Below, one piece after another: positions 36,932 to 46,765 of a stretch of 64,000 nucleotides of DNA (position 1 is the first letter of the stretch; every line of letters begins with the position of its first letter). The stretch is from Fibrobacterota bacterium. Lineage in GTDB: Bacteria > Fibrobacterota > Chitinivibrionia > Chitinivibrionales > Chitinispirillaceae. Made by a program: the position numbers and the translations under genes. The notes below the pieces were generated by a model. The model was not told the DNA's origin. It worked only from the letters and a program-made list of their open reading frames with translations, and searched no databases. Where the stretch lies: positions 124,001 to 188,000 of the forward strand of contig JAEWVR010000025.1 of the NCBI GenBank assembly GCA_023459055.1, in the 5' to 3' direction.

Positions 36932-39762
36932 ATACACCGGTTGCAACCTATCGCTTACAATTTTCTCAGGACTTTACCTTTGAGAAAGCGGTCTATATCG
37001 TTACCTATCTGAAAAAGCTTGGTATTTCGCACATTTATGCATCACCCATTTTTAAAGCCCGCAAAGGCAGCTCGCATGGGTATGATGTTGCTGATCCCCG
37101 GATTATCAATCCGGAGCTTGGCGGGAAAAATGCATTTGATGCGCTTCAGGGAATCTGTGCGTCCAACGGGATTGGATGGATTCAGGATATAGTTCCCAAT
37201 CATATGACACTCAGTTCCGACAATCCGTTTCTTATAGATATATGTGAAAACGGTTCATTGTCACGTTATTACTCATTGTTTGATATTGAATGGGATCACC
37301 CAAATGCTGCTTTAAAGGGGAAACTGATTATCCCAATACTTGGAAATCTTTTTGGTAAGTGTCTTGAAGCGGGTGAATTAAAGCTGGAATTTATAAGTAC
37401 CGGTTTGTGGATCACCTATTACGAACACAGGTTTCCATTGCGACTTGAATCGTATTCGGCAGTATTCAGCCGCTGTACTGATGCGCTTCGGGATGTGCTG
37501 GGTGATAGTAATCCGGATTTGCTTAAATTCCTTGGTGTTTTATACACTGTAAAGAATCTGCCAGGTACCAATGATATCAAAGAACGCTATGAGCAGATCG
37601 GATTTATAAAAACACTGCTCTGGGAGATGTATAGCGGTAATGCAATTATCCGGCAGATTTGCGATCAGGTAATCTCCGCATGTAATGGTAATGGAAGTGA
37701 GTCTGACCGCTGGGCGCTGCTCGAATCGATTCTTTCAGAGCAGTATTTCAGACTTTCATTCTGGAAAACAGCCACGCAGGAACTTAATTACCGGCGATTT
37801 TTCACGGTCAATGATCTAATCGCAGTCCGTGTAGAAGATGAATCTGTTTTCAATTGTACACATGAACTGATAGGATCACTTGTTCAGGAAAACAAAATTC
37901 AGGGGCTGAGAGTTGATCATATTGATGGCTTATATGATCCCGCGACCTATTGCGAACGACTCAGGAAGCTCGCACCTGATGCGTATATCGTCGTAGAAAA
38001 GATACTTGCAGACAATGAGGAGTTACCGGAAGCCTGGGGTATGCAGGGAACTACCGGATATGATTTTCTCAACATTGTGAACCGGCTTTTTTGTAATAGC
38101 GGTGGGCAGAGAGCCATAGACAGGACATATGGAACAATCTCCGAAGATAAACGCACATTTAAAGAACTCGTTGCAGATAAAAAACGGCTGATTATCGGCC
38201 GTCACATGGCTGGTGATATTGACAATCTTGCATTACGGCTCAAAGAGCTCGCTGGCAAAGACCGTCAGGGAATTGATATCACTATGTATGGACTTCGCAG
38301 AGCATTAGTGGAACTGCTTACCTTTTTTCCGGTATACCGTTCATATATCACCGAAAAGAATCTGACATCGACAGACTGGCTCGTTCTTAAAAAAGCACTT
38401 GATGATTCCCGGTTATCACGGGATGAATTTGTTCCGGAACTTGACTACATTGAAGCATTCCTTGGCCTTGACACTAATGCCTCTTCGTCAAGTCATGAAT
38501 TTATTGAACGCCGGAGATTTATTATGCGGCTTCAGCAGTTCACGGGTCCGCTTCTTGCAAAGGGAATTGAAGATACTGCACTGTACAGTTATAACCGGCT
38601 TGTCTCCCTTAATGAGGTTGGCAGTCATCCGGAACTGTTTGGTATCAGTAAATCAGACTTCCACACATTTTGTTCCAGACGGGCTGATCACTATCCTCAT
38701 GCGATGAATGCAACAGCAACCCATGATACAAAGCGTGGTGAAGGAACACGTGCACGAATAAATGTAATCTCTGAATTGGGTACAGAATGGTTTCAGCAGG
38801 TCCGCCGGTGGCATGTACTAAATTACAATGCACTTACCATGGATGAACATGAAAAACAAATGCCGGTGCTAAATGATGAATATCTGTTCTATCAGACCAT
38901 TATTGGCAGTTTCCCTTTTGAATCTGAAAATCTTGATCTTTTTCGCTCACGTATAGAGGAGTACATGCTTAAAGCTGCCAGAGAAGCAAAAATTCATTCA
39001 TCCTGGATCAGGCCAAATGAAGCATATGAAAACGCTCTTAAACATTTTGTAAACACAACACTTTCTCATGCTGACGGAAATAAATTTCTTACTGAATTTA
39101 TACCCTTCCAGAAAAAAATTGCCTGGTATGGCATGCTCAATTCACTATCACAAACGACCATTAAAATTACCGCCCCGGGAATCCCCGACCTTTATCAGGG
39201 CACAGAATTATGGGATTTTTCTCTGGTTGATCCGGATAACCGGCGCCCTGTCGATTTCGAAAACCGTATCAAAGTACTTGACGAATTAATTAAGAGGGAG
39301 AACGATCCGCTTCTGTTGAAAGAACTAATCGCATCACCACATAATGGCACAATTAACATATTTCTGATAAAAAAGCTTCTTCATTTCAGAAATAAATTAC
39401 CTGAACTGTTTTCATCCGGGAAATATATTCCTGTTGACATTGTTGGAACATATGCAGATTCGATCATTGCATTTCTTCGTACAACTCCGGAATCGGCATG
39501 TCTTGTTGTAGTACCCAGAATGCTGACAAAAATCATAACCGAAGGAGCAATGCCACTGACATGTACGATCTGGGGTGATACACGTTTACAACTGCCACCA
39601 GAATACTCCGGAAAAAATTGGTTTGATATTTTAGCCAATACGACTCTTGGCACTAAAAGTACTACCATGTTGATTGGCGATATTCTGACACAATTTCCGG
39701 TTAGTGTCCTTGAGTTATCACCTGAACGTTTATTGACACATAAAGAAACAGTATCAGTGTAA
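36928..39762 (+). CDS. treY: Malto-oligosyltrehalose synthase
   Basis: 944 residues, GH13 TreY. It isomerises the reducing-end alpha-1,4 glucose of a maltodextrin to alpha-1,1, making maltooligosyl trehalose, the substrate of TreZ. Conserved start (ATYRLQFSQDFTFEKAVYIVTYLKKLGISHIYASPIFKARKGSSHGYDV), region II GLRVDHIDGLYDP (near 330), region III VEKIL...LPEAW (near 355), and C-terminal PGIPDLYQGTELWDFSLVDPDNRRPVD (near 750). Family length is usually 700-950. ATGA overlap with treZ points to translational coupling. Confidence 0.95.
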   Translation: MNTPVATYRLQFSQDFTFEKAVYIVTYLKKLGISHIYASPIFKARKGSSHGYDVADPRIINPELGGKNAFDALQGICASNGIGWIQDIVPNHMTLSSDNPFLIDICENGSLSRYYSLFDIEWDHPNAALKGKLIIPILGNLFGKCLEAGELKLEFISTGLWITYYEHRFPLRLESYSAVFSRCTDALRDVLGDSNPDLLKFLGVLYTVKNLPGTNDIKERYEQIGFIKTLLWEMYSGNAIIRQICDQVISACNGNGSESDRWALLESILSEQYFRLSFWKTATQELNYRRFFTVNDLIAVRVEDESVFNCTHELIGSLVQENKIQGLRVDHIDGLYDPATYCERLRKLAPDAYIVVEKILADNEELPEAWGMQGTTGYDFLNIVNRLFCNSGGQRAIDRTYGTISEDKRTFKELVADKKRLIIGRHMAGDIDNLALRLKELAGKDRQGIDITMYGLRRALVELLTFFPVYRSYITEKNLTSTDWLVLKKALDDSRLSRDEFVPELDYIEAFLGLDTNASSSSHEFIERRRFIMRLQQFTGPLLAKGIEDTALYSYNRLVSLNEVGSHPELFGISKSDFHTFCSRRADHYPHAMNATATHDTKRGEGTRARINVISELGTEWFQQVRRWHVLNYNALTMDEHEKQMPVLNDEYLFYQTIIGSFPFESENLDLFRSRIEEYMLKAAREAKIHSSWIRPNEAYENALKHFVNTTLSHADGNKFLTEFIPFQKKIAWYGMLNSLSQTTIKITAPGIPDLYQGTELWDFSLVDPDNRRPVDFENRIKVLDELIKRENDPLLLKELIASPHNGTINIFLIKKLLHFRNKLPELFSSGKYIPVDIVGTYADSIIAFLRTTPESACLVVVPRMLTKIITEGAMPLTCTIWGDTRLQLPPEYSGKNWFDILANTTLGTKSTTMLIGDILTQFPVSVLELSPERLLTHKETVSV

Positions 39763-39873
39763 TTTACATGGTGATAAATTGAACAGAAAGATATATACGT
39801 CCTTCATTACTGCAATTTCAACACACATCGTAGTATTCAGGATGCATTCCATTAGACAACAGGAGATGGTCAT

Positions 39874-42800
39874 ATGAAAGAGATGCCTGACAATGAATTA
39901 CAGCCCACATGGTATAAGGATGCAGTCATTTATCAGTTGCATGTGAAATCGTTTTTTGATGGAAAAGCTGATGGCATTGGTGATTTCGTCGGGTTGACAA
40001 AGAAACTGGGATATCTTGAATCTCTTGGAATAAATACGCTCTGGCTGCTGCCATTTTACCCGTCACCACTACGTGATGATGGATATGATATTGCAGATTA
40101 TATGGACATTAATCCATCATACGGGACGATGAATGATTTTAAGAAATTTCTCAGCGAAGCGCACTCCCGTGGAATTCGTGTCATAACAGAGTTGGTCCTT
40201 AATCATACGTCAGACCAGCACAAGTGGTTCAAAAAGTCAAGAGAAGCAAAACCTGGATCATATTGGAGAGACTTTTATGTATGGAGTGATACAAAAGAAC
40301 GGTATCGGGATGCCAGGATAATTTTCAAGGACTTTGAGACATCAAACTGGACCTGGGATCCGATTGCAAATGCATTTTTCTGGCATAGATTTTTTTCTCA
40401 TCAACCCGACTTGAATTTCGAAAATAACGCAGTTCATAAAGAACTTTTTAAAGTAATTGACTTCTGGCTCGGTATGGGAGTTGACGGTTTGCGACTTGAT
40501 GCAGTACCGTATCTCTATGAGCAGGATGGTACCAATTGCGAAAATCTTCCACAAACTTTTGCTTTTCTAAAAAAATTGCGGGCGCATATTGAAGAACGCT
40601 TTCCGGGACGAATGCTTCTGGCAGAAGCAAATCAATGGCCCGAAGATGCTGTTGCCTATTTTGGAAATGGCGATATGTGCCAAATGGCATTCCATTTCCC
40701 GTTGATGCCACGGATGTTTATGGCGTTACAGATGGAAGACCGGTTTCCGATTATTGACATTATGGAACAAACGCCACCGATTCCTGAAAATGCACAATGG
40801 GCAATTTTTCTCCGTAATCATGATGAATTGACACTTGAAATGGTATCGGAAGAGGAACGTGATTTCATGTACCGTTCTTATGCACGGGATCTCTCGGCAA
40901 GAATTAACCTTGGTATCAGGCGCAGACTTGCACCACTGTTACAAAACAGTCGCCGCCGGATTGAATTACTTAACATATTGCTTCTCTCTCTGCCTGGCGC
41001 TCCGGTGATTTATTACGGTGATGAAATCGGGATGGGTGATAACCATTTTCTTGGAGACCGCAATGGTGTAAGGACACCAATGCAGTGGTCACCGGACCGA
41101 AATGCCGGTTTTTCACCTGTTAATCCCCAGCAACTATTTCTTCCTGTCATTATTGATCCTGAGTACCACTATCAATCTGTAAATGTTGAAAATGAAGAAA
41201 GAAATCTTTCATCGCTGCTGTGGTGGATGAGAAGGGCTATAGCAATGCGGAGAACATTTAAAGCGTTCTCCCGGGGATCAATGACATTTGTAAAATCCAG
41301 CAATACATCAGTACTCTCCTTTATCCGGAGAACTGAGGACGAAATTCTTCTTGTTATTATCAACCTGTCGCGTTTTAGCCAGTCTGCATTTCTTGATCTT
41401 TCACAATTTTCCGGATTTGATCCTGTTGATATGTTCAGCAGTAACCGGTTCCCCCGTATTACAAATTCCCCCTATCATTTGACCCTTGGTTTTCATGACT
41501 ACTTCTGGTTGCATCTTAAACCGGATTACCATGCTGATCCGCGAACCGAAAGTTACACACTTCCGGATTTTAAGGCTGGTCCACGATGGATTGAACTATT
41601 CACAGGAAGCTCAGCACGAAAAATTGCAGCAGAAGTTCTTCCCGAATATCTTGCACAGCGAACAACAGCAGGATGCCGCCCCAAACCCATTACTCAAACG
41701 TCAATAATTGATCAATTTACAATAAAGGATGACTCTTTTCACGCACTACTACTTTTGATACGCGTAAAATATGCTGACAATAAGTTGGATACAATATTAC
41801 TACCCTTGACGCTTGAACTTGAAGTACTGGCGAATGCTGTTATCGGTGATGATAAAGGACTTATACTTGGTCTTGTAAACAGTGGTTCTGACGGGATAAT
41901 TTACGACTGTACATTTCATCCGAAATTCCTTCAGGCATTATCCGATATTGTCAAAAATAAACGGACACTTAAAGGTCTTCATGGTGAATTGTATGGTGAA
42001 TCAATAGAAAGGAAATATACCTGTATTGATGAAGTTATCAGCCCTGTTTCCCGTATTGTAAAATCAGGAAAGCGTAACTCCTGTGCATCACTGAATGAAA
42101 CCATGTTTATAAAGGTTTTCAGGAGACTTGAAGAGGGAAAAAATCCAGAAGTTGAACTCCCCAAACGATTGACATGTGATGACTGTTCAATTATCCCGAG
42201 ACATCTTGGTTCAGTATCATACAAAGGTGCCGATACGATAATGTACAACATTGCATCATGCTCGGATTATTTTAATCATTCTAAGTCCTTATGGGGATTT
42301 GCCCTTGACTCTGTAATCATGTTTCTTGAGGAAGCTCTGGCTAAAAGCAGCGAAAAGGCTATTGTGCAATCAGCAGCAATTGAGAAAAAAAATTCCTCAT
42401 CGTCAGGTGATAATTCATCAAAGACAACTGGCAGCCTCTTTGAAAAGAAAGTTCAGAGATTAGGTGAAATTACCGCGCAGATGCATCTTGGTCTGGCATC
42501 TGAACTGGATGTGGATTTCAAAAAAGAACCCTTTACATCATTGTATCAGCGAAGTCTTTATCAATCGTTCCGTGGATTGACACACAGGATATTCGGTTTT
42601 CTGGAATCAGCAATTGAGTCAAACAGCTTCGCCCCTGAACATATCGAAAAATTCAAAAATATCATCCGGCTTCGCGGTGAGATAGATATGCTATTCAAGC
42701 GATCTGTTACCACCAGAATAACTGCATATCGTACAAGAATACATGGCGATTATCACCTGGGCCAGATTCTGTTTATGGATGAACAATTCCGTATTTGCGA

Positions 42801-43239
42801 CTTTGAAGGCAATCCAAGAAATACCTTAAGCGAACGACGACTCAAACGATCTCCGCTAAGCGATGTTGCATCAATGATCCACTCATTTTTCAACGTTGCC
42901 CACCTCGCATTAGTCAATAAATTGCAAATTCAACCAAGAGACCGTGACTCACTATTGCCTCAGACACAAACATGGGCATTGACAATGGCAAATATTTTTC
43001 TTGGCTCATATTTTAACTCATTACAGCAGACATTTTTGGGTATATCATCAATAAACACAACGCAGACATTCCTCCAGTTATTTTTACTGGAACAGTCACT
43101 TATCGATTTTGAAAAGGCATTGCAACCGGGCAATCAAATGATAAATACATTGCCGCTTTGTCTGAATTATTATTTAAAATTACCGGTATTTACCTCCTTG
43201 TCATCATTTCAGGAACTGCCACCAGGCAATAAATCATGA
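39874..43239 (+). CDS. treS: Trehalose synthase-maltokinase fusion (TreS-Pep2)
   Basis: 1121 residues. Residues 1-550 are GH13 trehalose synthase, which interconverts maltose and trehalose: DLYVWSDT-type loop, nucleophile Asp in MGVDGLRLDAVPYLYEQDGTNCENLP (near 205), Glu in MLLAEANQWPED (near 248), RNHDELTLEMV (near 315). Residues about 570-1121 are a maltokinase (Pep2/Mak) of the aminoglycoside-phosphotransferase fold, with catalytic loop HGDYHLGQILF (near 960) and ICDFEGNP. It makes maltose 1-phosphate, the substrate of GlgE. No glgE is seen in the window. RBS AGGAG before ATG 39874. A gap of 111 bases separates it from treY. Confidence 0.94.
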   Translation: MKEMPDNELQPTWYKDAVIYQLHVKSFFDGKADGIGDFVGLTKKLGYLESLGINTLWLLPFYPSPLRDDGYDIADYMDINPSYGTMNDFKKFLSEAHSRGIRVITELVLNHTSDQHKWFKKSREAKPGSYWRDFYVWSDTKERYRDARIIFKDFETSNWTWDPIANAFFWHRFFSHQPDLNFENNAVHKELFKVIDFWLGMGVDGLRLDAVPYLYEQDGTNCENLPQTFAFLKKLRAHIEERFPGRMLLAEANQWPEDAVAYFGNGDMCQMAFHFPLMPRMFMALQMEDRFPIIDIMEQTPPIPENAQWAIFLRNHDELTLEMVSEEERDFMYRSYARDLSARINLGIRRRLAPLLQNSRRRIELLNILLLSLPGAPVIYYGDEIGMGDNHFLGDRNGVRTPMQWSPDRNAGFSPVNPQQLFLPVIIDPEYHYQSVNVENEERNLSSLLWWMRRAIAMRRTFKAFSRGSMTFVKSSNTSVLSFIRRTEDEILLVIINLSRFSQSAFLDLSQFSGFDPVDMFSSNRFPRITNSPYHLTLGFHDYFWLHLKPDYHADPRTESYTLPDFKAGPRWIELFTGSSARKIAAEVLPEYLAQRTTAGCRPKPITQTSIIDQFTIKDDSFHALLLLIRVKYADNKLDTILLPLTLELEVLANAVIGDDKGLILGLVNSGSDGIIYDCTFHPKFLQALSDIVKNKRTLKGLHGELYGESIERKYTCIDEVISPVSRIVKSGKRNSCASLNETMFIKVFRRLEEGKNPEVELPKRLTCDDCSIIPRHLGSVSYKGADTIMYNIASCSDYFNHSKSLWGFALDSVIMFLEEALAKSSEKAIVQSAAIEKKNSSSSGDNSSKTTGSLFEKKVQRLGEITAQMHLGLASELDVDFKKEPFTSLYQRSLYQSFRGLTHRIFGFLESAIESNSFAPEHIEKFKNIIRLRGEIDMLFKRSVTTRITAYRTRIHGDYHLGQILFMDEQFRICDFEGNPRNTLSERRLKRSPLSDVASMIHSFFNVAHLALVNKLQIQPRDRDSLLPQTQTWALTMANIFLGSYFNSLQQTFLGISSINTTQTFLQLFLLEQSLIDFEKALQPGNQMINTLPLCLNYYLKLPVFTSLSSFQELPPGNKS

Positions 43240-43306
43240 GATAAACCCGTTAAATCTGTTAGTCAACAAATATTCATACAGATAACATTATCAGTCAGGA
43301 GCAGTA

Positions 43307-44803
43307 ATGATAAAAAGCTACGGAATTCTATTACCTGTATTTTCACTGCCGGGAGGTCATGGTATTGGCGATTTTGGTTCGTCAGCATACAATTTTGTTG
43401 ACCAGCTATCAGAATTGAAGTGTGCATACTGGCAAATACTTCCGCTGAATCCGGGAACAATAGAAAATGGTTATTCACCCTATTTCAGTACTTCAGCGTA
43501 TGCAATAAATCCCCTTTATATTTCTCTTGACTTATTGCGGGATGATGGATTGTTGACAATCAAGGAACTTGCAGGATTACCGGAAACATCATCGGAGACT
43601 ATTGATTATGATACAACAAAAACGCTGAAAATGCCCCTGCTTGTCTGTGCATCCCGGCGATTCCGGCCTGACGATCACTACCTTGAATTCTGCAAAGAGA
43701 ACCAGCACTGGCTTGATGATTATGCGATGTTTGAAGTGCTTGGATTTTACAATAAAAAACCATGGACAGATTGGGATACAGCGATTCGTGACCGTGAGCA
43801 AGGTTCAATTGAAATGCTCAAAAAACATTACCAGGAAGAACTACACCTGCAAAAAGTACTTCAATACTTTGCAATGAAACAGTGGAAAAGACTGCTGGCG
43901 CATTGCACTGAAAAAGGTATTTCAATAATCGGTGATATGCCGATTTACGTTGCTCTTGACAGTACCGAAACATGGACAGATCCTCAGCTTTTTAAACTTG
44001 ACAATAATAAACAACCGGTGGCAGTATCCGGCGTTCCGCCTGATTATTTCAGTGCTACCGGACAACTATGGAACAATCCTGTATATAATTGGAATGAACA
44101 TAAACGCAATGGTTTTACATGGTGGAAAAAGCGAATGCGTCATCTGTTTTCATTGTATCATATTGTCCGGATAGATCATTTCAGAGGGTTGGTGCAGTAT
44201 TGGGAAATTCCCGCAGGTAAACCAACAGCAGTTGATGGCGCATGGAAGGATGTCCCGACGTATGATTTATTTGACACATTGCGGGATACGTTTACAAATT
44301 TTCCAGTTATATGTGAGGATCTGGGAATTATTACCGATGATGTAAAAGAGGCGATACAACGCTATTCTTTCCCTGGCATGAAAGTGCTTCAATTCGCCTT
44401 TGGTGACGATACGCTGGACAATCCATATTTACCGGTAAATTATGATGACAATTGTATTGTTTATACCGGTACTCACGATAATTTACCAACACTCGGATGG
44501 CTTCAATCAGAAGCAACTACTCAGGAGTTGCAAAGAATTCAAAACTATTCCGGATTTGTCTCTGACAATCCTGTTGAAATTGTTTGGAAATTAATTGAAA
44601 TGGCACTTGAATCAAAAGCTTCGGTGGCAATTATACCATTACAGGATATATTGACATTAGGAGTAGAAGCGCGGATTAATGACCCTGCAAAACTCCATGG
44701 TAACTGGCAATGGCGATGGGATGATGCAGCATATCCTGCAGTTGATGCATTTTCCCGATTGTTTGCAATGAGCCAACGAACCGGGCGTTTACGCTCTATA
44801 TAA
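43307..44803 (+). CDS. malQ: 4-alpha-glucanotransferase (amylomaltase)
   Basis: 498 residues, GH77, a typical bacterial length. Motifs: SWWQILPL-like start (YWQILPLNPG), PPDYFSATGQLWNNPVYNW (near 245), nucleophile Asp in VRIDHFRGLVQYWEIPAG (near 290), acid/base Glu in ICEDLGIITDDV (near 338) and YTGTHDNLPTLGW (near 385). It transfers maltodextrin segments between chains in the cytoplasm, lengthening chains that TreY can use and recycling short products of GlgX. Last gene of the glucan/trehalose cluster; AGGAG lies upstream of ATG 43307. Confidence 0.95.
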   Translation: MIKSYGILLPVFSLPGGHGIGDFGSSAYNFVDQLSELKCAYWQILPLNPGTIENGYSPYFSTSAYAINPLYISLDLLRDDGLLTIKELAGLPETSSETIDYDTTKTLKMPLLVCASRRFRPDDHYLEFCKENQHWLDDYAMFEVLGFYNKKPWTDWDTAIRDREQGSIEMLKKHYQEELHLQKVLQYFAMKQWKRLLAHCTEKGISIIGDMPIYVALDSTETWTDPQLFKLDNNKQPVAVSGVPPDYFSATGQLWNNPVYNWNEHKRNGFTWWKKRMRHLFSLYHIVRIDHFRGLVQYWEIPAGKPTAVDGAWKDVPTYDLFDTLRDTFTNFPVICEDLGIITDDVKEAIQRYSFPGMKVLQFAFGDDTLDNPYLPVNYDDNCIVYTGTHDNLPTLGWLQSEATTQELQRIQNYSGFVSDNPVEIVWKLIEMALESKASVAIIPLQDILTLGVEARINDPAKLHGNWQWRWDDAAYPAVDAFSRLFAMSQRTGRLRSI

Positions 44804-44858
44804 TTGCGCAGGTTAAAACAACTTATAAAATTCCTCAAATAGAGTAAAGGGTAGCATT

Positions 44859-45299
44859 ATGGCAAAATTGAACATTCTTTTTCTGTGCACTGGCAATTCC
44901 TGCCGGAGCCAAATGGCCGAAGGATGGGCGCGTCATCTCAAAGGCGATCATATCGAAGCTTTTTCTGCAGGCATCGAAACGCACGGCATGAATCCTAATG
45001 CTGTCAGGGTAATGTCCGAGGCAGGTGTTGACATTTCGGGTCATTGGTCAAAACATCTTGACGAAATAAAAGACATCCCGTTTGACTGGGTAATCACTGT
45101 TTGCGATAACGCTAACGAGAGCTGCCCGGTTTTCCCGGGTAAAGTAAACCGGTTTCACATTAGCTTCGATGATCCACCAAGACTGGCAAAAAGTGCAAAG
45201 ACCGAAGATGAGGCACTCGGGATTTACCGGAGAGTACGTGATGATATACGGCGATTTGTCGAAGGACTTCCTGAACTGCTATATAAGAAAGAGGCGTAA
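44859..45299 (+). CDS. arsC: Thioredoxin-dependent arsenate reductase
   Basis: 146 residues, low-molecular-weight phosphatase-fold ArsC. Nucleophilic Cys in the CX5R loop LFLCTGNSCRSQMAEG (near 10), and the Cys pair of the redox relay in ITVCDNANESCPVFPG (near 82 and 89), give the three cysteines of the thioredoxin-coupled type. It reduces arsenate to arsenite in the cytoplasm. Ribosome-binding site AAAGGG before ATG 44859. Normally followed by an arsenite exporter gene; here only a stump of one remains, starting ten bases after the arsC stop. Confidence 0.95.
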   Translation: MAKLNILFLCTGNSCRSQMAEGWARHLKGDHIEAFSAGIETHGMNPNAVRVMSEAGVDISGHWSKHLDEIKDIPFDWVITVCDNANESCPVFPGKVNRFHISFDDPPRLAKSAKTEDEALGIYRRVRDDIRRFVEGLPELLYKKEA

Positions 45300-45308
45300 A
45301 ATGGTTGA

Positions 45309-45482
45309 AATAATTTCGAACTCGCGATTGCAGTTGCAGTAGGCGTATTCGGCATCGCATCACAGGAGGCATTTGCAGCTGTGATCGGTCCTCTTATAGA
45401 AGTACCTGTAATGATTGTTCTGGTTAATTTCGCACTTAAAATGAAAGCTAAATTTGTAAAGCAGGAACAATGTGCATCTTAA
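45309..45482 (+). pseudogene. acr3: C-terminal remnant of Acr3 arsenite permease
   Basis: 57 codons in one frame ending TAA at 45480. The translation NNFELAIAVAVGVFGI...EAFAAVIGPLIEVPVMIVLVNFAL is the last transmembrane part of Acr3 arsenite efflux permeases, where SNNFELAIA and GPLIEVPV are hallmarks. A TGA stands directly before it, and an ATG in another frame lies at 45301, so some 290 N-terminal residues are missing. The clean start at a conserved boundary right after arsC suggests a large internal deletion that joined the start region of acr3 to its 3' end. Not functional as seen. Confidence 0.85.
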
Positions 45483-45509
45483 TTGTAAATTTTTGTTGTA
45501 GTTGTTGTT

Positions 45510-45530
45510 GGTGGGTACTGGTAACCCACC
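45510..45530. terminator. Hairpin between convergent arsenic genes
   Basis: GGTGGGT (45510-45516) pairs with ACCCACC (45524-45530), loop actggta. It lies between the acr3 remnant and the convergent minus-strand operon, so it may end transcripts from both sides. T-richness is modest. Confidence 0.5.
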
Positions 45531-45541
45531 ACGTTGAACAA

Positions 45542-46240
45542 CTAAAACCCGAAATATAACCCGAAATTATGCTTCAGTATCAGATAGATTCCGACAAGTA
45601 TCAGAATAATTGCCGTTATTCTCCGTACCCAGATCTCTATGGCGGTGAGCTTTTTAAAAGCAACACCAACTCTGTTCGCAGCAAATGCAAGCAGTACAGC
45701 AAACAGCAGCACCGGCAGCGCTGTTCCCAGGCCATACAGAACTGACATTATCATTGATGCATTATTCTTTACCGCAAGAGGTATGAGTCCGCCAAAAAAG
45801 AGTCCTGCCGATACAGGACAGAATGCGAGTGCAAAGAGCATTCCAAGAACTCCGGCACCCCAGACTCCCATTGAATCAATTTTTTTCTGCATGTTAGCGC
45901 CAATGCCGCCGCCACCCATACTGAATTTCCAGATATCAAGAAGCAACACTCCAAGAAGCAGCATGATCGGACCGAGAAAAAGATTCAGGTTCCGCTGAAG
46001 AAACATTGATACTCCGGGGATCGACAACAATCCCTTTGTGACAAGTATTGCAACCACAAGATATGCAATACTTCTTCCTGCAGTGTAAAGCAATCCTGCG
46101 AATAATACCAGGCCGGGCTTTTCCACCCTGCGCCCGACATATGAAATCGCTGCAATATTGGTTGAAAGAGGGCAGGGACTTATCGATGTAAGAATTCCAA
46201 GCCATAGCGCCGAAACAAGATCGACAAACAATGTTTCCAT
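45542..46240 (-). CDS. ArsG-family / CcdA-like membrane transporter
   Basis: 232 residues with six or more membrane helices. Resembles the TauE/CcdA-DsbD superfamily and, by context and size, the ArsG family (putative aromatic arsenical efflux permease). A Cys sits in each of two motifs, SPCPLSTN (near 23) and LAFCPVSAG (near 140), placed as in CcdA/DsbD electron carriers. The upstream gene, three bases away, encodes a CxxC thioredoxin-like lipoprotein of the ArsF type. A thiol-electron transfer role with that lipoprotein is therefore as likely as direct arsenical export. Last gene of the minus-strand ars-like operon. Confidence 0.75.
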   Translation of the reverse strand: METLFVDLVSALWLGILTSISPCPLSTNIAAISYVGRRVEKPGLVLFAGLLYTAGRSIAYLVVAILVTKGLLSIPGVSMFLQRNLNLFLGPIMLLLGVLLLDIWKFSMGGGGIGANMQKKIDSMGVWGAGVLGMLFALAFCPVSAGLFFGGLIPLAVKNNASMIMSVLYGLGTALPVLLFAVLLAFAANRVGVAFKKLTAIEIWVRRITAIILILVGIYLILKHNFGLYFGF

Positions 46241-46243
46241 GAA

Positions 46244-46765
46244 TCAGGATTCTCCAAGATAGGTTTTGATTTCTTTTGTAACATACGCTTTAAATTTTTC
46301 ATCATTGTTAAGAAGTTTCCATACTTTGTCAAGATTTGTCCAGCGAAGCTCTTTTCCATTCTTTACATCAGAGAGTATCACCGATTGAGCATAAAGCTTG
46401 TAGTCGGTATCATAATGTTTATTCTCCGGTTCGTCAATATTAATAGCCTTGAATACAACCCGGCCGCTTTTTATGTGATCTGCAAATGTAGTAGTAACTA
46501 CAGATTCTGTTGTTTTTTCTATGTACATACAGGATGGGCAGCGGTAATTTGACATAAAATAATATACCACTAATTGATTACTTGCAGCATCAGCAGTAAA
46601 ACCTGATGGTTTATCAGCAGAGGCGGATTTTATCTGCGTTGATATAGTATCTGCCTGTTTTTTTGAATCACTCTGAGCACAACCAGAGAATAAAGTACCA
46701 AGAAATAATAACGCAAAAAAGAACGTTAGTTTTTGAGCGTTACGATGTATAGAATTATTGACCAT
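46244..46765 (-). CDS. ArsF-family thioredoxin-like lipoprotein
   Basis: 173 residues from ATG 46765, eight bases after AAGGAGA; an ATG two codons earlier sits too close to that site. Lipoprotein signal ends LFSGC. The mature part matches the ArsF-type family: YYFMSNYRCPSCMYIEKTTE holds a CxxC pair (Cys-Pro-Ser-Cys), and WTNLDKVW follows. Likely faces the periplasm, anchored by lipid, exchanging electrons with the CcdA-like protein encoded next. The family name (nitrophenyl compound nitroreductase subunit) comes from database usage; activity on arsenicals is not shown by the sequence. Confidence 0.75.
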   Translation of the reverse strand: MVNNSIHRNAQKLTFFFALLFLGTLFSGCAQSDSKKQADTISTQIKSASADKPSGFTADAASNQLVVYYFMSNYRCPSCMYIEKTTESVVTTTFADHIKSGRVVFKAINIDEPENKHYDTDYKLYAQSVILSDVKNGKELRWTNLDKVWKLLNNDEKFKAYVTKEIKTYLGES

